Below, in pieces: positions 17,728 to 26,889 of a stretch of 64,000 nucleotides of DNA. Where the stretch lies: assembly GCF_000599605.1 (NCBI RefSeq), contig NZ_KK082679.1, positions 62,921 to 126,920 on the forward strand, given 5' to 3'. A model generated the notes under the pieces. That model saw only the letters and a list, made by a program, of their open reading frames with translations, made no database searches and was not told the DNA's origin. A program made the translations under genes and the position numbers. The stretch is from Prevotella sp. HJM029 (GTDB taxonomy: Bacteria; Bacteroidota; Bacteroidia; Bacteroidales; Bacteroidaceae). Each line of letters starts with the position of its first letter. Within the stretch, counting starts at the first letter, position 1.

Positions 17728-18180
17728 TCAGCGCCGTTGTTGAAAGAATTGCTGCATGAGTTGGCGGCACGCTTCGGCCAAAACGCCTTGTGTGACGGTG
17801 GCTTTGGGGTGCAAAACGCGGGGGGCATAGAGGCGATAGCCGCGCTTCTCGTCGGGCGTTCCATAAACAATGCGCCCCATTTGTGCCCAACCTAAGGCCG
17901 CCGCACACATCGAACAGGGTTCCACTGTGACGTAGAGTGTGCAGTCGGGGAGGTATTTTCCGCCCAATGAATCGGCTGCAGCAGTGATGGCTTGCATCTC
18001 GGCATGGGCGGTAACATCGTGCAAAGTCTCGGTGAGATTGTGTGCACGGCTGATGATTTTTCCGCGACAAACCACCACAGCTCCGATAGGAACCTCGCCG
18101 GCTTCGGCTGCCTTTTGGGCTTCGAAGAGCGCTTTTTGCATAAACGCTTCATCGATTTTCTGCTGCGTTTCGTCCACCAT
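17728..18180 (-). CDS. tadA: tRNA-specific adenosine deaminase
   Basis: A 150-residue zinc deaminase converting A34 to inosine in the tRNA-Arg(ACG) anticodon. The zinc and catalytic residues are in the motifs HAE (H59-A60-E61) and PCSMC (C89 and C92). The length is normal for TadA. It begins one base before the stop codon of the upstream exported-protein gene, so it is the last gene of a tight row with the ABC exporter genes. A general nucleoside deaminase is the alternative, but the size and the PIGAVVV and PCSMC blocks favour TadA. Confidence 0.9.
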   Translation of the reverse strand: MVDETQQKIDEAFMQKALFEAQKAAEAGEVPIGAVVVCRGKIISRAHNLTETLHDVTAHAEMQAITAAADSLGGKYLPDCTLYVTVEPCSMCAAALGWAQMGRIVYGTPDEKRGYRLYAPRVLHPKATVTQGVLAEACRQLMQQFFQQRR

Positions 18181-19029
18181 TTATTTCAGTTTGACGCGCC
18201 CTTTCAGGCCATCCAAGGTTACAGAAGAAGGCGTATTGCCGGTACTTTCAATCATGATGTGGCCATAGCGTGAATAAGTGAATGAGCTATTGCAGCTCCC
18301 TTGAATGAGCAAGTTGTCGACAAACGAGTGGTCATCGTCAGCATAAAACGTTTGAGAATTGTTCTCTGTGTCATTCAACATCTTGATAACCATGTTGTTT
18401 ATTCGGGTGCCTTGCAACTCAAATTTATTGACCCCCACATTGATTTTGGCATCGCCGATGCGGCATTGCATCAGGGTGACATCGGTATTCTGTTGCAGGG
18501 TGAGGCTCTTGGTCACCAGATGTTGTACGCCTACCATGCTCAATGCGCGCAGTGCGTTGGGCGATTGCAGCAGTTTGAGCGCTTGAGCCGTGGGCATATA
18601 GAGCCGAATGACGATGTTTTGCTCATCAGTTGAGGTCTCTATGGTGTCAGAGGTGGCTGCATTTTTGGTTGTGGCATCGGTAAGCTCGTAGTTTCCTTGC
18701 GCATGTGCTGTGGCGAAGCTTGGCGAAGGTGAGAGGGTGAGCTGTCCATTTTGCATTTTTGTTTGGAAGAGTTCACGCGGATAGTCGACGAGAATATCCG
18801 TTCGTTTGTCGTCAACGATGAGCAAAACGTTATCCAACGAGTAGTCTTCAGGGCCTTCATTGGGGGGTGCAACAAACTGGATGCCCTTCAAATCATGAAG
18901 GTTGAGCGTCTGACGGGCAGCTGTATTGAATGTGATTGTCTCAGCTTTGGTGTCATGTCCTATGCAGAATCCCCACACCATGTAGCTCAAAACGATGAGA
19001 GCAAGGATGATTTTTGTGGTTGTTTTCAT
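18181..19029 (-). CDS. Membrane-anchored conserved hypothetical protein
   Basis: A 282-residue protein with one N-terminal membrane helix (about residues 6-23), the rest outside the cytoplasm. The body is rich in short beta strands with repeating hydrophobic and polar positions (VTKSLTLQQNTDVTLMQCRI, FELQGTRINNMVIKML), which suggests a right-handed beta-helix or the GIN-type adhesin-head fold of Bacteroidetes. I did not recognise a named family with certainty. It lies 15 bases after the ABC permease gene and abuts tadA, so it is co-transcribed with the transporter. A role with that ABC system is possible but unproven. Confidence 0.75.
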   Translation of the reverse strand: MKTTTKIILALIVLSYMVWGFCIGHDTKAETITFNTAARQTLNLHDLKGIQFVAPPNEGPEDYSLDNVLLIVDDKRTDILVDYPRELFQTKMQNGQLTLSPSPSFATAHAQGNYELTDATTKNAATSDTIETSTDEQNIVIRLYMPTAQALKLLQSPNALRALSMVGVQHLVTKSLTLQQNTDVTLMQCRIGDAKINVGVNKFELQGTRINNMVIKMLNDTENNSQTFYADDDHSFVDNLLIQGSCNSSFTYSRYGHIMIESTGNTPSSVTLDGLKGRVKLK

Positions 19030-19044
19030 TTGCGTTTCCTCCTA

Positions 19045-19815
19045 TTATCTTCGGTTTTTAATTTCCATTTCACACAAGCGACGGTAGGATAGCCATAGGT
19101 TGGCCACCGAAAGGAAGGCTAACCAATAGAAGAAGTGAAGGCCATTTTCAATGCGTTCGAAGCCAATAAACAGCGTGAAAATGCCACCGGTGAACAGCAA
19201 AATGAGCAGGGTGATGGTGGTGAGCAGCAGCGATCGGCGCAAAAACACCACGCTGCCGAGCATGTAAGTGGTGATGAGGAAAGCGTAGAAGGCGTTGAAA
19301 TAGAACCATATATCCCAATAATGGTCGGTATCAAAGCTGATATGGCCGATGCCACCCCACAGCATTGATCCCTCATAGTGGACGGTGGTCATGAGCAAGG
19401 CGTGCAGCAATTCGACGACGTTGAACACGACATGGAACATGATGATGTAGGCCACGACGAACAAACAGACGCGTGCCAGCCAGTTTTCGAACATGCTTAC
19501 GGGGGTGGTGAGCACGTGGATGCGACCCGATTTGAGCTTGCCGTCGCTGAAAAATTGTGAGGCGGCCACAATCATCACAATCATATAGATGAACGATGCC
19601 CAACCACTGATGGTGGCAGCCATGCTGATTACCTGATAGGCATCGAGCACTTGGCCGTCGTTATGGCTGCAAGTGAGGAAGAAGGTAGCGAGCATCACCA
19701 TGAGCAACACACCGAAAGTGATGCCCGTAGCGATATAGAATTGGCTGCGATGTTCCATCCACAGCTTTTTGAAATAGCACCAAAAACGGTGCCAAGCGAA
19801 GAAATTGTTAGTCAT
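19045..19815 (-). CDS. ABC transporter permease
   Basis: A 256-residue membrane protein with about six hydrophobic helices (for example FYIATGITFGVLLMVMLATF, ATISGWASFIYMIVMIVAA, IMFHVVFNVVELLHALLM, LLTTITLLILLFTGGIFTLF). The start is taken at 19815 (MTNNFFAWHRFW), which overlaps the last 8 bases of the ATPase gene. The longer frame from 19845 is less likely. Together with the ATPase it makes an ABC-2-like exporter of unknown substrate. The pattern matches the permease partner of small Bacteroidetes ABC exporters. Confidence 0.85.
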   Translation of the reverse strand: MTNNFFAWHRFWCYFKKLWMEHRSQFYIATGITFGVLLMVMLATFFLTCSHNDGQVLDAYQVISMAATISGWASFIYMIVMIVAASQFFSDGKLKSGRIHVLTTPVSMFENWLARVCLFVVAYIIMFHVVFNVVELLHALLMTTVHYEGSMLWGGIGHISFDTDHYWDIWFYFNAFYAFLITTYMLGSVVFLRRSLLLTTITLLILLFTGGIFTLFIGFERIENGLHFFYWLAFLSVANLWLSYRRLCEMEIKNRR

Positions 19816-20509
19816 GATGGGCCTCCCTTCCTTTGGTTGCTTCAATGAAATAAGTTTCTAAATCGATGGTTCCGTCGATGGCTTCGTTGCGGATAATCTC
19901 GCTTCTGTCCATCAACAACACGTGGTTGAGGATGCTTTCCACGTCTTTCACCTGATGGGTGGAGATGACGATGAGCTGACTTTCGTGGCTGCCTTGGCGG
20001 ATAAAGTCGCGGAATTGCTGCTTGCTCGTGATGTCAAGGCCGTTGGTTGGCTCGTCCATCAACAACACTTTGGCGTGCGTAGCCATGGCAAAGGCCATGA
20101 AAATCTTTTTGCGTTGACCGAGCGATAAGGCCGAGAGCCGCACGTCGTTTGTCATACCAAAGGTTTGCAAATAGGCATTCATGTCGTCTAAAGAAAAGCG
20201 GGGATAGAACACACTGTTGGTCTTGACATAGTCTAAAAGCGACACGTTGGGCAGTTCAAACTCATCGGGAACGAGGAAAATCTCGCACATCGTGGAGGGC
20301 TTTCTGCGCCGCACATTCACCCCATCAAGCGTGGCTTGCCCAGTTTGGGGCGCCAACAAACCGGCCATTATATATAATAAGGTGGATTTTCCCGCGCCAT
20401 TCGGCCCCAACAAACCATAGATTTTGCCGGGCGAAAGCGTGAGATTGAAGTCGCTAAACACAGGCGTTGACTGCCGAGGATAGCTGTAACTGAGCTGTTG
20501 AATCTCCAT
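19808..20509 (-). CDS. ABC transporter ATP-binding protein
   Basis: A 233-residue ATPase of an ABC exporter. It has Walker A GPNGAGKS, signature LSLGQRKK, Walker B VLLMDEPTNGLD and a switch histidine in VISTHQVKD. The start is taken at 20509 (MEIQQLSYSYP), the usual start of this domain. The upstream 41 residues of the longer frame from 20632 show no conserved feature. It is first in the row ATPase, permease, exported protein, tadA. The substrate is unknown. Confidence 0.92.
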   Translation of the reverse strand: MEIQQLSYSYPRQSTPVFSDFNLTLSPGKIYGLLGPNGAGKSTLLYIMAGLLAPQTGQATLDGVNVRRRKPSTMCEIFLVPDEFELPNVSLLDYVKTNSVFYPRFSLDDMNAYLQTFGMTNDVRLSALSLGQRKKIFMAFAMATHAKVLLMDEPTNGLDITSKQQFRDFIRQGSHESQLIVISTHQVKDVESILNHVLLMDRSEIIRNEAIDGTIDLETYFIEATKGREAHHD

Positions 20510-20640
20510 TGCTATTGTGTGATAAATGTTTAAGTCTGAAAGACGTTGATTTCTTTTTGGTTGCAATAATAGCAAAAAAATGTGTGCCAAGCAAGTAAAT
20601 GATGAAGTTTTTTTCACGGGTTTCGTGGGCAATAGAATAC

Positions 20641-20676
20641 AAAAACGGCTGCTGATGTTCGCACATCAACAGCCGT
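20641..20676 (-). terminator. Rho-independent terminator after secDF
   Basis: ACGGCTGCTGATGT at 20645-20658 pairs with ACATCAACAGCCGT at 20663-20676 (one mismatch, 4-nt loop TCGC). On the minus strand the stem is followed by a run of five T, 37 bases past the secDF stop. Confidence 0.88.
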
Positions 20677-20712
20677 ATATGAAAAAACTAAAACTAATTG
20701 ATTTTCTTTTGT

Positions 20713-23706
20713 TTACGCTTTTGCGTCAGCCATCTCTACATTTCCATCTAAAGATTGAATCTTTCTGCCCATCACCAAGTAAGCAATTGGGCTGGCAATG
20801 AAGATAGAAGAGAGTGTTCCGAAGACAACACCCGAGGTCATCGCGAACGCAAATGGCTGGATGCTCTTACCACCGAGGAACAAAATCACGAGCAACACAA
20901 TCAACGTAGAGAACGAAGTGTTGATGGTTCGTGCCAGCGTTTGGTTGATAGAATCGTTGAAGAGTACCTGAATATCCTGTTTAGGATGTAGTTTCAAGTT
21001 CTCACGAATGCGGTCGAATACCACCACTTTATCGTTGATAGAGTAACCAATGACGGTCAACACGGCACCGATGAAGGTTTGGTCGACCTCCAAAGAGAAT
21101 GGCAACACACCCTGAAGGAGGGAGAATAGGCCGATAACCACGAGGGCATCAAAGGCCAATGCCACGGTAGATCCCACCGAGAACGCTACGTTGCGGAAGC
21201 GCACTAAGATATAAAGGAAGATGGCAATCAGCGCAATAAGCACGCTGATGATGGCGCCATAGGTGACATCTTTGGCTACCGATGGACCCACTTTTGAACT
21301 GCTAATGATGGAACCTCCTGCGCGAACGTCAGGATTTTTGAATGCCTCTACGCTCTTTTGGCTCACCATTCCGGCTTTCTTCAAACCGTTATAGAGCAGC
21401 GTTTCGGCCTGATCGTCGATGGTAGGACTGTTGGATTCAATCTTATAGTTGGTTGAAATACGAATCGTTTTGTTGTCCGTTCCCAACGAAAGTGCATTCG
21501 ATGTGCAGCCGGGGAAAATGTGATTGAGCACCTCTCTCACCTGTTCGGGCTCGGTAGGTTTCTCAAATTGCACCACATAGTTACGGCCACCTGTGAAGTC
21601 AATGCTTTGTGCTAAGCCGCGAACAAAGAAGCTTCCGATGAAGACAAGCGCCAAGATGATGGTCACACCAAAGGTGCTTTTGCTCATGGTCATGAACTTA
21701 TAGTGCTTGTCTTGCATGAGGTTCTTGCTGAAAGGTGTCCAATATTTGAGGTGCTCCCAGCGTCCTTTGTTGAGCTGATGCTCGTAAACCAAGCGGGTCA
21801 AGAATACTGAAGTGAAGAACGAACAAACGATACCTATAATCCAAGTGGTGGCAAACCCCTGGATAGGTCCTGTGCCAAAGATATATAAAATGACACCCGT
21901 TATCAATGAAGTGAGGTTGGAGTCGAAGATAGCCGAGAAGGCATTGCCATATCCTTCGGCTACAGCTTGCTTCATTCCCTTGCCTAATCGCAACTCTTCT
22001 TTAATGCGCTCGTAAATCAATACGTTGGCATCTACGGCCGTACCCAATGACAATACCATACCCGCTATGCCCGACATGGTGAGCGCTGCTTGGAAAGATG
22101 TGAGGATACCCAGCGTGAAGAACACGTTAACTACCAATGCAAGGTTGGCAATCATGCCAGGAACGAAGTTGTACATCAGCACCATGTAGACAATCAACAA
22201 CACGAAAGCGATGGCAAACGACTCAATACCTTGTTGGATAGATGCGGCACCAAGCGTAGGACCTACCACCTCTTCTTGCACAATTCTTGCAGGAGCTGGC
22301 ATGCGACCCGACTTCAAAGTGTTGGCCAAATCCTTGGTGGTTTCAACGGTAAAGTTACCGGTTATGGCACTTGAACCACCATCAATCTCGCCGTTTACAC
22401 GTGGAGCGGAGTAGACAACACCATCCAAAACGATGGCAATGGCGCGGCCAACATTGGCCTTTGTGAGGGCAGCCCAGCGGCGAGCGCCATCACTATTCAT
22501 CGTCATCGATACCTCAGGCTGACCCGTAACATGGTTAAAGCCGTCCTTAGCATCGGTCACTACGTCGCCTTCTAAAGGCGCTTGGCCATTAGGAGTATTC
22601 ACTTTAATGGCATAAAGACCATAGATGTTCTTAGCTGTTACGCCATCTTCAGGTGTTGCACTCCACAACAATTTCAAGTCAGCAGGCAACACTTGCTTGG
22701 CTTCTGTGCCATGAATGCACTTGTTAATAGCGGCAGTGTCGCGCACACTGGCATAACCTACGAGGGCCAAAGCATTGGCTCCAGTGGTTTGTAAGCGCGA
22801 CAACAAGGGGTGTTCCTTGTGGGCTTGTTCCAATAAAGCTTTGTCTTGTGTAGCCGAACCCTTATCGGTTGCCTTGCCTAATTGCAGTTTTGCAGGCTTC
22901 TTTGCTGCAGCTTGTGGCGCTTTTTCGGCCTTTGCTTGGCTTGTAGTGTCGGCTGATTCGCCAGCTACTAAGCGGGTGTCTAACTGTTGGAGATAGGGGA
23001 TAACCTCATCTGCATTGTAGGTTTCCCAGAACTCTAAGTTGGCACTTCCTTGCAACAGCTTACGCATACGCTCGGGTTCTTTGATGCCTGGCATCTCAAC
23101 CATGATGCGCCCTGTCTGTCCTTCGAGCTTTTGTATGTTGGGTTGTACCACACCAAATTTGTCGATACGTGTGCGAACGACCATGAATGCATTATCGATA
23201 GCGGTCTGAACTTCCGCTCTTAGCACGCGTTCTACTTCAGAGTCCGAGCTTTGTGGGTTCACTTTACCTTGCAATTGCTGCGTTGCGAAGAGCTCGGCTA
23301 AGCGATGTCCGGGTGCGTTCTTGTGGTAATATTTCACAAAAAGCGAGATAAAGTCGCTCTGACTCTTCTCTTCTTCTGCACGCGCTTCAGCCATTGATTT
23401 GGTGAAAGCTGCATCTGTTTTGTGATCAGCCAAGGTCTCTAACACATCAGGCACCGAGACTTCGAGAATGACATTCATACCTCCTTTGAGGTCAAGTCCA
23501 AGTCCTATCTGCGTTTCTAAGCACTTTTGATAAGAGTAAATGCCCAGATATTTCACAGAATCTTTATAATCCTGTTGGGCAATAGGATCTTTTATCTTCG
23601 CTGCCTGACGGTCATAATAGGCCGTTGCAAACGAGAACGAGAGATAAAAAATGCTTGCAAGCGTCAGCAAGACGGCTGTACAAATTACAATTCCTTTGTT
23701 TTGCAT
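20713..23706 (-). CDS. secDF: SecDF fused protein translocase subunit
   Basis: A 997-residue fusion of SecD and SecF that uses the proton gradient to assist protein export through SecYEG. The SecD half has GLDLKGGMNVILEVSV near residue 70, the periplasmic P1 domain and six helices, including AMTMSGIAGMVLSLGTAVDANVLIYERI in abbreviated view. The SecF half has TGGRNYVVQFEKP (near residue 705) and GYSINDKVVVFDRIREN. A low-complexity Ala/Lys stretch (about 265-280) lies in the SecD periplasmic region. The fused form of about 1000 residues is normal in Bacteroidales. It is monocistronic, with its own promoter and terminator. Confidence 0.96.
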   Translation of the reverse strand: MQNKGIVICTAVLLTLASIFYLSFSFATAYYDRQAAKIKDPIAQQDYKDSVKYLGIYSYQKCLETQIGLGLDLKGGMNVILEVSVPDVLETLADHKTDAAFTKSMAEARAEEEKSQSDFISLFVKYYHKNAPGHRLAELFATQQLQGKVNPQSSDSEVERVLRAEVQTAIDNAFMVVRTRIDKFGVVQPNIQKLEGQTGRIMVEMPGIKEPERMRKLLQGSANLEFWETYNADEVIPYLQQLDTRLVAGESADTTSQAKAEKAPQAAAKKPAKLQLGKATDKGSATQDKALLEQAHKEHPLLSRLQTTGANALALVGYASVRDTAAINKCIHGTEAKQVLPADLKLLWSATPEDGVTAKNIYGLYAIKVNTPNGQAPLEGDVVTDAKDGFNHVTGQPEVSMTMNSDGARRWAALTKANVGRAIAIVLDGVVYSAPRVNGEIDGGSSAITGNFTVETTKDLANTLKSGRMPAPARIVQEEVVGPTLGAASIQQGIESFAIAFVLLIVYMVLMYNFVPGMIANLALVVNVFFTLGILTSFQAALTMSGIAGMVLSLGTAVDANVLIYERIKEELRLGKGMKQAVAEGYGNAFSAIFDSNLTSLITGVILYIFGTGPIQGFATTWIIGIVCSFFTSVFLTRLVYEHQLNKGRWEHLKYWTPFSKNLMQDKHYKFMTMSKSTFGVTIILALVFIGSFFVRGLAQSIDFTGGRNYVVQFEKPTEPEQVREVLNHIFPGCTSNALSLGTDNKTIRISTNYKIESNSPTIDDQAETLLYNGLKKAGMVSQKSVEAFKNPDVRAGGSIISSSKVGPSVAKDVTYGAIISVLIALIAIFLYILVRFRNVAFSVGSTVALAFDALVVIGLFSLLQGVLPFSLEVDQTFIGAVLTVIGYSINDKVVVFDRIRENLKLHPKQDIQVLFNDSINQTLARTINTSFSTLIVLLVILFLGGKSIQPFAFAMTSGVVFGTLSSIFIASPIAYLVMGRKIQSLDGNVEMADAKA

Positions 23707-23776
23707 TTTCTTGTTTATTATTTATTCATTGTTTTTCCGCGCATCCGTAGGCCACATCTTTTATAATATAGCCGTG

Positions 23777-23807
23777 CAAAAATAGTAAAAAAACCGCACT
23801 CCATAAA
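23777..23807 (-). promoter_or_regulatory. Promoter of secDF
   Basis: The minus strand gives TATTTTTG (23784-23777), matching TAnnTTTG. Nineteen bases upstream stands TTTA (23807-23804), one base from the TTTG consensus. It lies 71 bases before the secDF ATG. Confidence 0.6.
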
Positions 23808-23832
23808 ATTTATTGTTGTGAAATTGCTATTT

Positions 23833-24924
23833 TTATGGTTTCGTTACCCGTTTCATCCAGCAAATGATGGGGTAGTGGTCGGAGGTTTTAATGCGATTGT
23901 CCACCACGCAACGATAGGGTTTCCAGTCGGGCGTCACCATAATATGGTCGATGCGTACATACATGCCGGCCTTGTGATAGCTCACACCTGGCCCGTTACC
24001 GGCAGCGATATAGCAGTCGGTAAGATGTTTCCCGATGGTATGATGGGCATAGGAAATGGGGGTGTCATTGAAGTCGCCACAGAGGATAATGCTGTGGTCT
24101 AAGTGGCTGTTGACATATTTTGCTACGGCATTGGCTTGCACAGCACGCTTCGAAGAGGCCTCGCCAAGCTTGTCGATGAGCCTGTAAGAGGTGCGTTTGG
24201 CAGCGCCGCCATCCAACTTCCCCTTCATCATCGAACGAAACTCCCTTTTGTCTTCGTTCGAGAGCCCCGTCGTTTCTAAATGGTTGTTGATGACCAACAC
24301 CGTGTCGCGCCCCATCTTTATATAGAAAGCCCCACTGAGATTGCCGCGCGAAGGATAGGCGATGCGCTCGTGGGAGAGGATGGGATACTTGCTATAAACC
24401 GCAATCACATCGCTCTGTGCCGAAAACTTCAGCGTGTCTTTATAGGCAAAAAGCTTGTCCAACACCGAGTCAACGCGCGCCTGCCCTATCTCGTATGTCA
24501 TGGCTTCTTGCAGACAAAGCAAGTCGGGATGTTGCGCTTTGATATACTCCAAGATGGGGAATTTGCCGTTAGCATGGCGTTCCCAGCCTGCAAAGCTCCA
24601 CACATTATACGACATCACCTTGAGACTTTGGGATGGAACATCTTGCGGAATATTCACCGGGCAATAGGCTCTGATGGGGCCGTAGCACACCACATAGCCC
24701 GCAAACGGCAACCAAGCCACCCGCTTTTTAGTGCAAAGCCAGAACACCAAAAATGCAAAGTTCACTACCAACACCACTGGAAACACCAAGCCGGCATTGG
24801 CCAATAGCTGGTGTTTCGTGGGATCGAAGCGGTCGGAATAGCCGATAAACAGCATCAAGAGAATGGTGCTGAGGTTGGCTCCCATAAGGAGCTGCACGGT
24901 GATGCGTTTGAGCTTTACCAGCAT
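23833..24924 (-). CDS. Endonuclease/exonuclease/phosphatase-fold membrane protein
   Basis: A 363-residue protein. The N-terminal about 95 residues hold three hydrophobic helices. The rest has the EEP fold used by nucleases and phosphodiesterases, with motifs LLCLQEAMTYE (metal-binding Glu), LVINNHLETTG, ILCGDFNDTP and TSDHYPIIC (catalytic His). The motifs are complete, so it is likely active, but the substrate (nucleic acid, phospholipid or inositol phosphate) is not readable. It starts 11 bases after the rhomboid stop, so the two are probably one operon. This rhomboid/EEP pairing is common in Bacteroidales from memory. Confidence 0.9.
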   Translation of the reverse strand: MLVKLKRITVQLLMGANLSTILLMLFIGYSDRFDPTKHQLLANAGLVFPVVLVVNFAFLVFWLCTKKRVAWLPFAGYVVCYGPIRAYCPVNIPQDVPSQSLKVMSYNVWSFAGWERHANGKFPILEYIKAQHPDLLCLQEAMTYEIGQARVDSVLDKLFAYKDTLKFSAQSDVIAVYSKYPILSHERIAYPSRGNLSGAFYIKMGRDTVLVINNHLETTGLSNEDKREFRSMMKGKLDGGAAKRTSYRLIDKLGEASSKRAVQANAVAKYVNSHLDHSIILCGDFNDTPISYAHHTIGKHLTDCYIAAGNGPGVSYHKAGMYVRIDHIMVTPDWKPYRCVVDNRIKTSDHYPIICWMKRVTKP

Positions 24925-24935
24925 GGTGTGGGCGT

Positions 24936-25898
24936 TTATGGTCGTTTACTTTGTTCAAACAGGCGTCGTTTCTCGTCAGCCGACAAGCTGTTATAGCCGC
25001 TTTTCCTGATTTTATCTAAAATCTGGTCAATCTCTTCTTGCGCCTTTCGTTTGCGTTCGTTGTCATCCCAGTCGGCTTTTCGGTCGCCCATGGTGCCGTT
25101 TGACGGCGAGTGAGTAGACCTTCCCCAATGGTTGTTGCCGCCGTTGTTTCCCATTTTCTGTTTCAGTTGCTCAAAAAACGAATGGCCGTTGCCATAGTTT
25201 TGATAGCCTTGGGCGGAATGTTTCTGCCAATAGCGAATCATGAAAAAGCCAATCACCATGCCCCCAATGTGAGCCAAATGCGCCACGTTGTCGCCTTTCA
25301 TAAACAGCGCTTGTAACAGTTCTACCACGGCATAGCCACCCACAAGATATTTGGCTTTGATGGGAAAAGGGATAGGAATGATGAACATGCGCTCGTTGGG
25401 AAAGAGCATTCCAAAACCTAAAAGCACACCAAAGATGCTACCCGAGGCGCCAACGGTGGTCCAAGTGTTGAGCGCTACACCCGCTTCCTGGGCATAGAAC
25501 AACAGGTTTGACAATGCAAAATGGGGCACTTGGCTCGACATTAGGGCATAGAATTGCACCAATTGTGCCGCCTCTTGAAACAAACCAGCACCCAAACCGC
25601 ACGAGAGGTAATAGAACAAAAAGCGGCGTCCACCCCATACTCGTTCCAAAATGGGGCCAAACATCCATAGACCAAACATGTTAAATAGGATGTGGGTGAA
25701 GCCAGCATGCACAAACATGTAGGTGAAGAGTTGATAGAAACGGAAATGAGGGGCCAAGAAAAAATGTAAGCCCAGCATGTCTTCTAAATCCTGAAAGTCA
25801 AATAACGGAACCAGCGTTGAAAGTGAACTGGACATGAAGAAAAACACCACTATATTGACTAATAAAAGGAATCTCGTAACGGGTGTGATACGCATCAT
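24936..25898 (-). CDS. Rhomboid-family intramembrane serine protease
   Basis: A 320-residue six-helix membrane protease. The catalytic Ser is in GASGS (S152) and the His in AHIGGM (H210). The YMFVHAGFTHILFNM segment before helix 2 is the family's conserved H..N part. The C-terminal about 95 residues are polar, rich in N, G, K and D (NYGNGHSFFEQLKQ, WDDNERKRKAQEE), a cytoplasmic tail ending in a short helix (SGYNSLSADEKRRLFEQ). It is upstream of, and nearly joined to, the EEP-fold gene. A weak -7 element TAATTTTG lies at 25950-25943. The substrates are unknown. Confidence 0.93.
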   Translation of the reverse strand: MMRITPVTRFLLLVNIVVFFFMSSSLSTLVPLFDFQDLEDMLGLHFFLAPHFRFYQLFTYMFVHAGFTHILFNMFGLWMFGPILERVWGGRRFLFYYLSCGLGAGLFQEAAQLVQFYALMSSQVPHFALSNLLFYAQEAGVALNTWTTVGASGSIFGVLLGFGMLFPNERMFIIPIPFPIKAKYLVGGYAVVELLQALFMKGDNVAHLAHIGGMVIGFFMIRYWQKHSAQGYQNYGNGHSFFEQLKQKMGNNGGNNHWGRSTHSPSNGTMGDRKADWDDNERKRKAQEEIDQILDKIRKSGYNSLSADEKRRLFEQSKRP

Positions 25899-26032
25899 AA
25901 TGCTCTATTGTTTAAATGCTATGTAATTGCTTTTTAATAGTGCAAAATTACGAAAAATATCCCTTATTGCATGGTAAAACAAGGCTTTTCAAGTTATTTT
26001 TCAGTTTTCAGTGCATTTTTTTTGTGTTTTTG

Positions 26033-26063
26033 TTTGTTGAATGAAAGGAATAGCCTATATTTG
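26033..26063 (+). promoter_or_regulatory. Promoter of the HU gene
   Basis: TTTG at 26033-26036, exactly 19 bases, then TATATTTG at 26056-26063. This is a perfect match to the Bacteroidetes sigma-ABfr consensus, 55 bases before the ATG. Confidence 0.85.
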
Positions 26064-26117
26064 CCCCCATAAACAGAGAATTTCATTAATAACATTCATT
26101 TTTTTAAACGAGAAATT

Positions 26118-26393
26118 ATGAACAAGACAGAATTAATCGACAAGATTGCAGCAGGCGCAGGCCTCACAAAAGCAGATGCAAAGAAGGCATTGGATGCAAC
26201 AACAGCAGCTATTAAAGATGCACTTGCAGCTGGTGACAAGATTCAGTTGGTAGGCTTTGGCACTTTCAGTGTAAACGAAAAGCCCGCTCGTGAAGGTATT
26301 AACCCTGCTACAAAGCAAAAGATTAAGATTGCAGCAAAGAAGGTTGCTAAGTTCAAAGCTGGTGCAGAATTGGCAGATGCGGTAAACAAATAA
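26118..26393 (+). CDS. HU-family DNA-binding protein
   Basis: A 91-residue histone-like nucleoid protein that bends DNA as a dimer. The conserved core GFGTFSVNEKPAREGINP and the arm region TKQKIKIAAKKVAKFKAG are typical of HU rather than IHF. The gene has a strong promoter and its own terminator, so it is a single-gene unit with high expected expression. Confidence 0.96.
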   Translation: MNKTELIDKIAAGAGLTKADAKKALDATTAAIKDALAAGDKIQLVGFGTFSVNEKPAREGINPATKQKIKIAAKKVAKFKAGAELADAVNK

Positions 26394-26422
26394 GCGTATA
26401 CCGTTGCATTTTTAGCATAAGT

Positions 26423-26458
26423 GGGAGCGTTCATCCATTGGATGGACTGCTCCCTTTT
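26423..26458 (+). terminator. Terminator of the HU gene
   Basis: GGGAGC at 26423-26428 pairs with GCTCCC at 26449-26454, extended by TTCATCCA against TGGATGGA inside, then TTTT. It lies 30 bases past the HU stop. Confidence 0.85.
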
Positions 26459-26649
26459 GCGTTCTGATGGGTGCAGCTGTTGGTGATGTGGGTTCCTTTT
26501 TGGTTACACACCATAGTACTTCTCTGCACAAAATAATACAAGGCATGTCACCTCTTCCGAAAAAATCGACGTCGGTGTCATGCCTTTTTTAGTAAAGTGA
26601 TGTTATGTTTATGAATTGAAAGCGTCTTTTTTGATGATTTGGAGCGATA

Positions 26650-26829
26650 TTATTCGTTGACAGTCCATTTACATCTCACAGGCGAAACGATAGCACCTTC
26701 GGCCTTGAGTTGCTTCATGATTTTGTCTACTTCCTTGCGATCGAGTCCTGAAAGTTCGGCAATGCGCCCAGCATTCAGCGGTTCGCCAGCCTCTCGCATG
26801 GCTTTTAAAAGGATGTCTTTATGATTCAT
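26650..26829 (-). CDS. Small winged-helix DNA-binding protein
   Basis: A 59-residue protein that is essentially one winged helix-turn-helix: [13 protein letters not shown], then [20 protein letters not shown] (helix-turn-helix) and [12 protein letters not shown] (wing). The start at 26829 (MNHKDI) is chosen over in-frame ATGs at 26838 and 26889 because the fold begins there. It is convergent to HU. Small proteins of this type are widespread in Bacteroidales with no assigned role. It could be a transcription regulator, but the targets are unknown. Confidence 0.72.
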   Translation of the reverse strand: MNHKDILLKAMREAGEPLNAGRIAELSGLDRKEVDKIMKQLKAEGAIVSPVRCKWTVNE

Positions 26830-26889
26830 ATTCTGCATTTTTGTTTTTATCAAGCGTTGTATCGCACTGCTTTTTCTAAGCTGTTGCAA

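Noticed and set aside
16639-17895. 418-residue plus-strand frame opposite GH130
   Set aside because: The length comes from codon bias of the antisense strand; GH130 and tadA on the other strand are clearly real.
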